Assembly: GCF_003725955.1 (NCBI RefSeq)
Contig: NZ_QIBZ01000008.1
Coordinates: 1-64,000 of the forward strand
Length of the DNA: 64,000 nucleotides
Reading direction: 5' to 3'
From: Slackia isoflavoniconvertens
GTDB lineage: Bacteria > Actinomycetota > Coriobacteriia > Coriobacteriales > Eggerthellaceae
Shown here: positions 60,137 through 64,000 of the stretch, piece by piece
Numbering within the stretch: position 1 is the first letter of the stretch
How the letters are laid out: every line of letters begins with the position of its first letter
Made by a program: the position numbers and the translations under genes
Notes under the pieces: model-generated
Database searches by the model: none
Told to the model about the DNA's origin: nothing
What the model saw: the letters and a program-made list of their open reading frames with translations, nothing else

Positions 60137-61678
60137 ATGCACTTGAAGAAAACGAAGCGCGGCGAGCGCGTATACCTTTCGGTTGTGCAGAACTACCGAG
60201 AAGGCGGGAAAACGAAGACAAAGACCATCGAGTCGATCGGCTACGTCGACCAATTCACAAGCCAATACGCCGACCCTATCGCCCACTTCCAAGCCTACGT
60301 CGCCGAGCTCAACGAACGGGCGAAAAGCGAAAACCCGCCCATCGCTTTCACATTTCCGCGCGACGCGACCATCGATGACACCCATATTGCCCAAGCTCGC
60401 TGGGGAAGCGCCATCGCGCTCGCATACCTCGATGCGCTAGGCGTTCGGCGCTTCTTCGAAAATCGCGCGGGACATGTCGGCTTTCCCGCGCATGCGGGCC
60501 GCATTTTTGAGATGCTCGCATCCGAACGCATGATTCACGTGGCCCCCAAGCGCGAGACGTGGCAACGCCGCGCCTCATTCCCGCGCACATGCGATTTCAC
60601 CTTGGCCGATACGTACGCCGCCTTCCAGTGTTTCGCACGCAACGAGCGAGCGTTGGTGGCGCATCTCTCGAAAACCTACCAGGCAATTCGTGAGCCCTAC
60701 CAGGTCAATTCGGTACTGCTGGTTCTTGCTTCGTTCACCCTGGCCGACACAGGCGATGTGAACGCGACAAACGCTCGACCGGCGGGCGGAATTGATCGCG
60801 ACGAAGGGCTGTCGATGGGCATTGGCATGCTGCTCGACCGCACGGGCATTCCCATGACCTACCATGTTACAAGTGCCACGCCGAGCGCCGATGAGGTATC
60901 GGGGCTCGTCGCGAGCGCGAAAGGCAATTTCGGCGCAAAACGCGTCATCGTGGTTGCGGGCCGCACTCCCCACGCGCGAGAAATCGCCGAGACGCTCGCC
61001 GAAAGCGGCGACGGGTTCGTCTTTTTCCGGCCACTCGAAACCGCCGCTTTCGACCTTCAGGCATGGGTCGCCGATGCCTCCGATTACATCACCACGCAAT
61101 CGGGCAGCTACAAGGTCAAATCGCGCACCGACGAGACGGCGGGCATTCGCGTCAAAGACACGGTGCTCTGGGGCCGCGACTACGCGAAAATCGCCCGCAA
61201 ACAAGGCCGCGCCGAAGATGAGGCGCGAGATTTGGCCCTCGATGGCTATATTTGCATATCGTCAAGCGAAACGAAGCTCACCGCCGGCACGCTGTTCCAT
61301 ATCTATCGCGAGCTGTGGCGCCTCACCGAGCCATTCCAGCTGCTTGAATCCGATTTCTCGCCTTCGCCCTATCCCGTGGCCCACGCCATACACATGCGCG
61401 CGCATTTTCTGATGTGCTACGCCGCATTCTTCGCCTTGCGCCTGCTTCGCAGCGATATGGGATGGAGCAGAAACGCCGCCCAAGTTGCCGATGCGCTTTT
61501 GCGCATGGAAGGCAGCCACCTGGCCGAAAATTGGTTTTTGTTCAGCTACCGAAGTCCCATAACCGACGAAATAGAGCGGGCCGCGGGCGTTGATGTGGCG
61601 CGCAGGCTGCGAACGGCCGCCGACATTAAGCGCGACATTGCAAAAGCCCGTAAGCATATCGAGCGACAAGAAGGATAG
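60137..61678 (+). CDS. IS1634/IS4-type transposase homologue lacking the DDE triad (domestication candidate)
   Basis: The protein has 513 residues from an ATG behind CAGGAGGTG. The N-terminus (KKTKRGERVYLSVVQNYREG, then KTIESIGYVDQ) and the flow of the rest follow IS1634-family transposases. The catalytic positions differ: the first Asp (usually YYDVT) is in LLVLAS (Val 196), the second (VADKG or VADRG) reads VAGRT (Gly 275), and the Glu (WKIEESF) reads WRLTEPF (Thr 397). The reading frame is uninterrupted, the C-terminal RAHFLMCYAAFFALRLL segment is kept, and no terminal inverted repeats are evident. It therefore looks like a retained, non-transposing descendant; function unknown. Confidence 0.8.
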   Translation: MHLKKTKRGERVYLSVVQNYREGGKTKTKTIESIGYVDQFTSQYADPIAHFQAYVAELNERAKSENPPIAFTFPRDATIDDTHIAQARWGSAIALAYLDALGVRRFFENRAGHVGFPAHAGRIFEMLASERMIHVAPKRETWQRRASFPRTCDFTLADTYAAFQCFARNERALVAHLSKTYQAIREPYQVNSVLLVLASFTLADTGDVNATNARPAGGIDRDEGLSMGIGMLLDRTGIPMTYHVTSATPSADEVSGLVASAKGNFGAKRVIVVAGRTPHAREIAETLAESGDGFVFFRPLETAAFDLQAWVADASDYITTQSGSYKVKSRTDETAGIRVKDTVLWGRDYAKIARKQGRAEDEARDLALDGYICISSSETKLTAGTLFHIYRELWRLTEPFQLLESDFSPSPYPVAHAIHMRAHFLMCYAAFFALRLLRSDMGWSRNAAQVADALLRMEGSHLAENWFLFSYRSPITDEIERAAGVDVARRLRTAADIKRDIAKARKHIERQEG

Positions 61679-61686
61679 CGCATATG

Positions 61687-61713
61687 AAAAAAGGCTCGCC
61701 AAGGCGAGCCTTT
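61687..61713. terminator. Bidirectional terminator
   Basis: AAAGGCTCGCC and GGCGAGCCTTT with A/T-rich flanks, between the transposase-like gene and the LytTR gene. Confidence 0.88.
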
Positions 61714-61735
61714 CGAAGTTCATTTTTGCTGCACT

Positions 61736-62449
61736 CTACAGCCCCAACGCCTTTTTCAGCGAGGAAACGCGGCGGCGAGAAACAGGGATTTTCTCGTCGG
61801 TTGCATTCAGCGACAAAAGCAGCGTACCGCCGGGAACGGGCTCGACCTCTTCGACATGCGAAAGGTTCACCAAGTAGCCGCGATGCACACGGAAGAAACC
61901 GTGGCCATCGAGGCGCTTTTCGAGCTGAGCGAGCGACACGGTGGAGAAGTAGCGGTCGTTGTCGGTTTGCAGGTACGCGTAATCGTCGCGCGCCATGACG
62001 AAACGAATGCTGTCGATGGGGATGAGAATCTTCTTGCCGCCCTTTTCGACAGGAATGCGCTCCGACTGGCTGGCCTTCACATGCAGCGTAATGTACTCGC
62101 TCGCGCGATTCACGGCCTGCTGCAGGCGATCGGTTTCGACCGGCTTCACCAAATAATCGACGGCATTCACTTTGAAGCCTTCGAGTGCATGCTCGCTATA
62201 GGCGGTAACGAAAATGACCGCCGGAGGATTCTTCAAACGCTGCAGGGCCTCGGCGAACTGAATGCCATTGACCTCAGGCATGCTCACATCGAGGAACAGC
62301 ACATCCACGGGGTAGCTCTGCATTTTCTCAATAGCCTCGCGCACGCTTGCGGCTTCGGCGAGCACTTCGACCCCACCGACTTCGCCCAGCAAGTAACGCA
62401 GCTCGGAACGAGCAGGAGCTTCGTCGTCAACGATAATCGCGTTCAGCAC
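61736..62449 (-). CDS. LytTR-family response regulator
   Basis: The protein has 237 residues from a GTG 6 bases after GGGGGAT (a TTG four codons upstream is weaker). The receiver domain has the acidic pair VDDE, phospho-acceptor Asp in LFLDVSMPEVNG and VTAYSEHALEGF, KPVETD. The LytTR DNA-binding domain follows (IDSIRFVMARDDYAYLQTDN; FFRVHRGYLVNLSHV; IPVSRRR). It is the cognate regulator of the LytS-type kinase 267 bases upstream. In Firmicutes such systems control lrgAB; lrgAB is also in this window. Confidence 0.93.
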   Translation of the reverse strand: MLNAIIVDDEAPARSELRYLLGEVGGVEVLAEAASVREAIEKMQSYPVDVLFLDVSMPEVNGIQFAEALQRLKNPPAVIFVTAYSEHALEGFKVNAVDYLVKPVETDRLQQAVNRASEYITLHVKASQSERIPVEKGGKKILIPIDSIRFVMARDDYAYLQTDNDRYFSTVSLAQLEKRLDGHGFFRVHRGYLVNLSHVEEVEPVPGGTLLLSLNATDEKIPVSRRRVSSLKKALGL

Positions 62450-62716
62450 AGCATCCCCCAATAACTGGAAAGTTCGTATAAGGAAGGCGGACTCAAGCGC
62501 CCCATGCCAACGGCGTAAAACCGTCGGCGAGCGATGCCCGTATACGAATAGTAGCCCAAATTCGCGATGTTTAAAAGCATGGAAACCCTAGAATGGCACA
62601 CCTTTAGCCCCACTTCACGCAAGCTATAGATATCGCCAATGAATAATGCCGTTCATCAGGAAATTCATACCTTTCGCCAGCTCAGGAAAACCAGTCGCCG
62701 ACAAAACGCCATAACG

Positions 62717-64000
62717 CTAGTCTTCCACCAAGCCGTCTTTCATGAACATGGTCACACGGGTGCCATTGCCTGGCGTCGAATCAACCTCCATGCGCGACTC
62801 AGTACCGAAATAACCGCGCAAGCGCTCGTTGATGTTCTTCATTGCGATGCCCAAGCCCTTCGAGGCTTCGGGACGCAAAAGCTTGCGGCGCTGCTCGGCA
62901 TCCATGCCCACGCCGTTGTCGGAGACGGTGATATACAAGTCATCGCCTTCGCTGTACGCCAAAATATGAATCTCAAGCTTTCCTTCTTGCGGCATGGCGT
63001 GGCGCACGGCGTTTTCCACAAGCGGCTGCACCATGAACGCGGGCACCATCACGCTTTCAAGGCCCGGCTCGATATCGATGTCCATGGCAAGGCGGTCTTC
63101 GCCGAATCGCGCCACTTCGAACGTAAAGTAGCGCATCGTCTGCTCGACCTCCCGCGACAGCTCAAGCAAATCGTCGGAGTTCTCAAGCGTACGACGGTAA
63201 AACACAGCGAACTCGCGCAGCAGCATGCGTGCGCGATCGGGGTCGGTGCGCACGAGCGACGCAATGGTGTTGATGGTATTGAACAGGAAGTGCGGGTTGA
63301 TTTGACTCTGGAGCGCCTTGAGCTCCATGGTGGTCGCAAGCTTGGTTTGTTGTTCCAGCTCAACGGCGGCAATCTGCGTCGAAAGCAGCTGCCCCAAGCC
63401 CTCCGCGAGCGCCACCTGCGTTTCGGTGATGTCGCGCGAACGGCGATAGTAAAACTTCAGCGTGCCAATAATGGCGTCGCCTCGCGTAAGCGGCACGATA
63501 ATGCCGGCTCGCAGGCCTTTGATGCTATCGGGGAATCCAATCTCTTGCGGTGTGCCCAGCACACGCAGCTTGCCGTCTTCAAGCGTGGCATGCGTAGCCT
63601 TTGTGCGAATGGGCGCGCCGCCTGGGCTGATTTCTTCGTCGTCTCCAGCATAACCCAAAATCGATTCACGATCGGTAATCGCCACAGCCTGCGCCCCAAT
63701 GGCGGGCAGCAGCAAATGGCACACCTTCTGCGCCGTGGGAATGTCGAAACCCTCTTGGAAGCACGCAAGCGTTTGCGACGCGATTTTAAGAATCGTATCG
63801 GACTGACGAGCACGCACCGTATCGGGATTAAGGCGCGAATAGATGAGCAGTGCCACGGAAATGGTGAACGAAATACCCGCGACCACGTTCAAATTGCCCA
63901 CCGTTTCGGGCCAGGCCATCGCGCACGCAAGCACCGCGGCCGAGAGCACGCATATCGCCGCAAGCACGACATCGAGCACGCGCGCATATATGTTTCGAGG
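62717..64000 (-). CDS. LytS-type sensor histidine kinase (5' end beyond the window)
   Basis: At least 427 residues are visible; the frame stays open to the right edge (GTG at 63977-63979 is possible but upstream codons IYAR continue), so the protein probably has more membrane helices outside. Visible: two helices, a GAF-like domain (~80-210, PAIGAQAVAITDRESILGYA; GIIVPLTRGDAIIGTLKFYY), the His_kinase box LQSQINPHFLFNTINTIASL with the phospho-His, and an HATPase domain (PLVENAVRHAM; VSDNGVGMD; GLGIAMKNINERL). It should sense an envelope or metabolic cue and phosphorylate the LytTR regulator. Confidence 0.9.
   Translation of the reverse strand, partial: PRNIYARVLDVVLAAICVLSAAVLACAMAWPETVGNLNVVAGISFTISVALLIYSRLNPDTVRARQSDTILKIASQTLACFQEGFDIPTAQKVCHLLLPAIGAQAVAITDRESILGYAGDDEEISPGGAPIRTKATHATLEDGKLRVLGTPQEIGFPDSIKGLRAGIIVPLTRGDAIIGTLKFYYRRSRDITETQVALAEGLGQLLSTQIAAVELEQQTKLATTMELKALQSQINPHFLFNTINTIASLVRTDPDRARMLLREFAVFYRRTLENSDDLLELSREVEQTMRYFTFEVARFGEDRLAMDIDIEPGLESVMVPAFMVQPLVENAVRHAMPQEGKLEIHILAYSEGDDLYITVSDNGVGMDAEQRRKLLRPEASKGLGIAMKNINERLRGYFGTESRMEVDSTPGNGTRVTMFMKDGLVED

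Overview
The window is GC-rich DNA (by eye, high fifties percent) from a Gram-positive anaerobe of the Actinomycetota. Several features fit Coriobacteriia, family Eggerthellaceae: a giant VWA/pilin-repeat adhesin, zinc-ribbon and TM2 envelope proteins, a NikR plus Hyp hydrogenase-maturation operon, and SSS/DUF997, LytTR and UMF1-type genes. This placement is inference from gene content; no 16S rRNA is present.

Layout. 1-2.3 kb: a broken secreted-protein gene and a DUF4143-type ATPase whose start lies inside an 18-bp perfect inverted repeat. 2.4-17 kb: an accessory block bounded by two copies of one segment (initiator tRNA plus the 3' end of a surface-protein gene). The left copy is intact (tRNA-fMet and a 2,462-aa adhesin); the right copy is decayed. 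Between them lie a PARG-like protein, an AlbA_2/GHKL ATPase regulator behind a repeated operator-like motif, and a DUF262-HNH nuclease, a plausible defence pair. 17-33 kb: housekeeping and envelope genes (thioesterase, RG-tailed rRNA methyltransferase, NUDIX, lrgAB plus HAD phosphatase, TSCPD protein, surface proteins, UMF1 permease, phospholipase-like and HD proteins, metal exporter, rsgA). 33-39 kb: TrkH with a 46-aa partner, tRNA-Gly/Val, exonuclease III, TVP38, PRC-barrel and YtxH proteins. 39-47.5 kb: a minus-strand run with a coupled membrane protein / Ser-Thr kinase / FHA trio, serS and three envelope or unknown proteins. 48-56 kb: tRNA-Leu, ferredoxin, an HxlR regulator, then a plus-strand operon of a small helical protein, NikR and hypF-hypC-hypD-hypE. 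56-64 kb: pgi, an SSS symporter with its DUF997 partner, an IS1634-like transposase that has lost all three DDE residues, and a LytTR two-component system cut by the right edge.

How the genes fit together. NikR and the Hyp proteins link nickel sensing to [NiFe]-hydrogenase maturation; hydrogenase subunits, hypA and hypB must lie elsewhere. The LytS/LytR-type pair at the right edge is the kind of system that controls lrgAB in staphylococci, and lrgAB is present at 20 kb. The kinase-FHA trio looks like a self-contained phosphosignalling module at the membrane.

The observations most worth following are the catalytically emptied but intact transposase, three strong palindromes inside the hyp operon that resemble a second palindrome downstream of tRNA-Gly, the duplicated tRNA-fMet/adhesin segment around the defence-like genes, and the TTTTAGTGA operator-like array.
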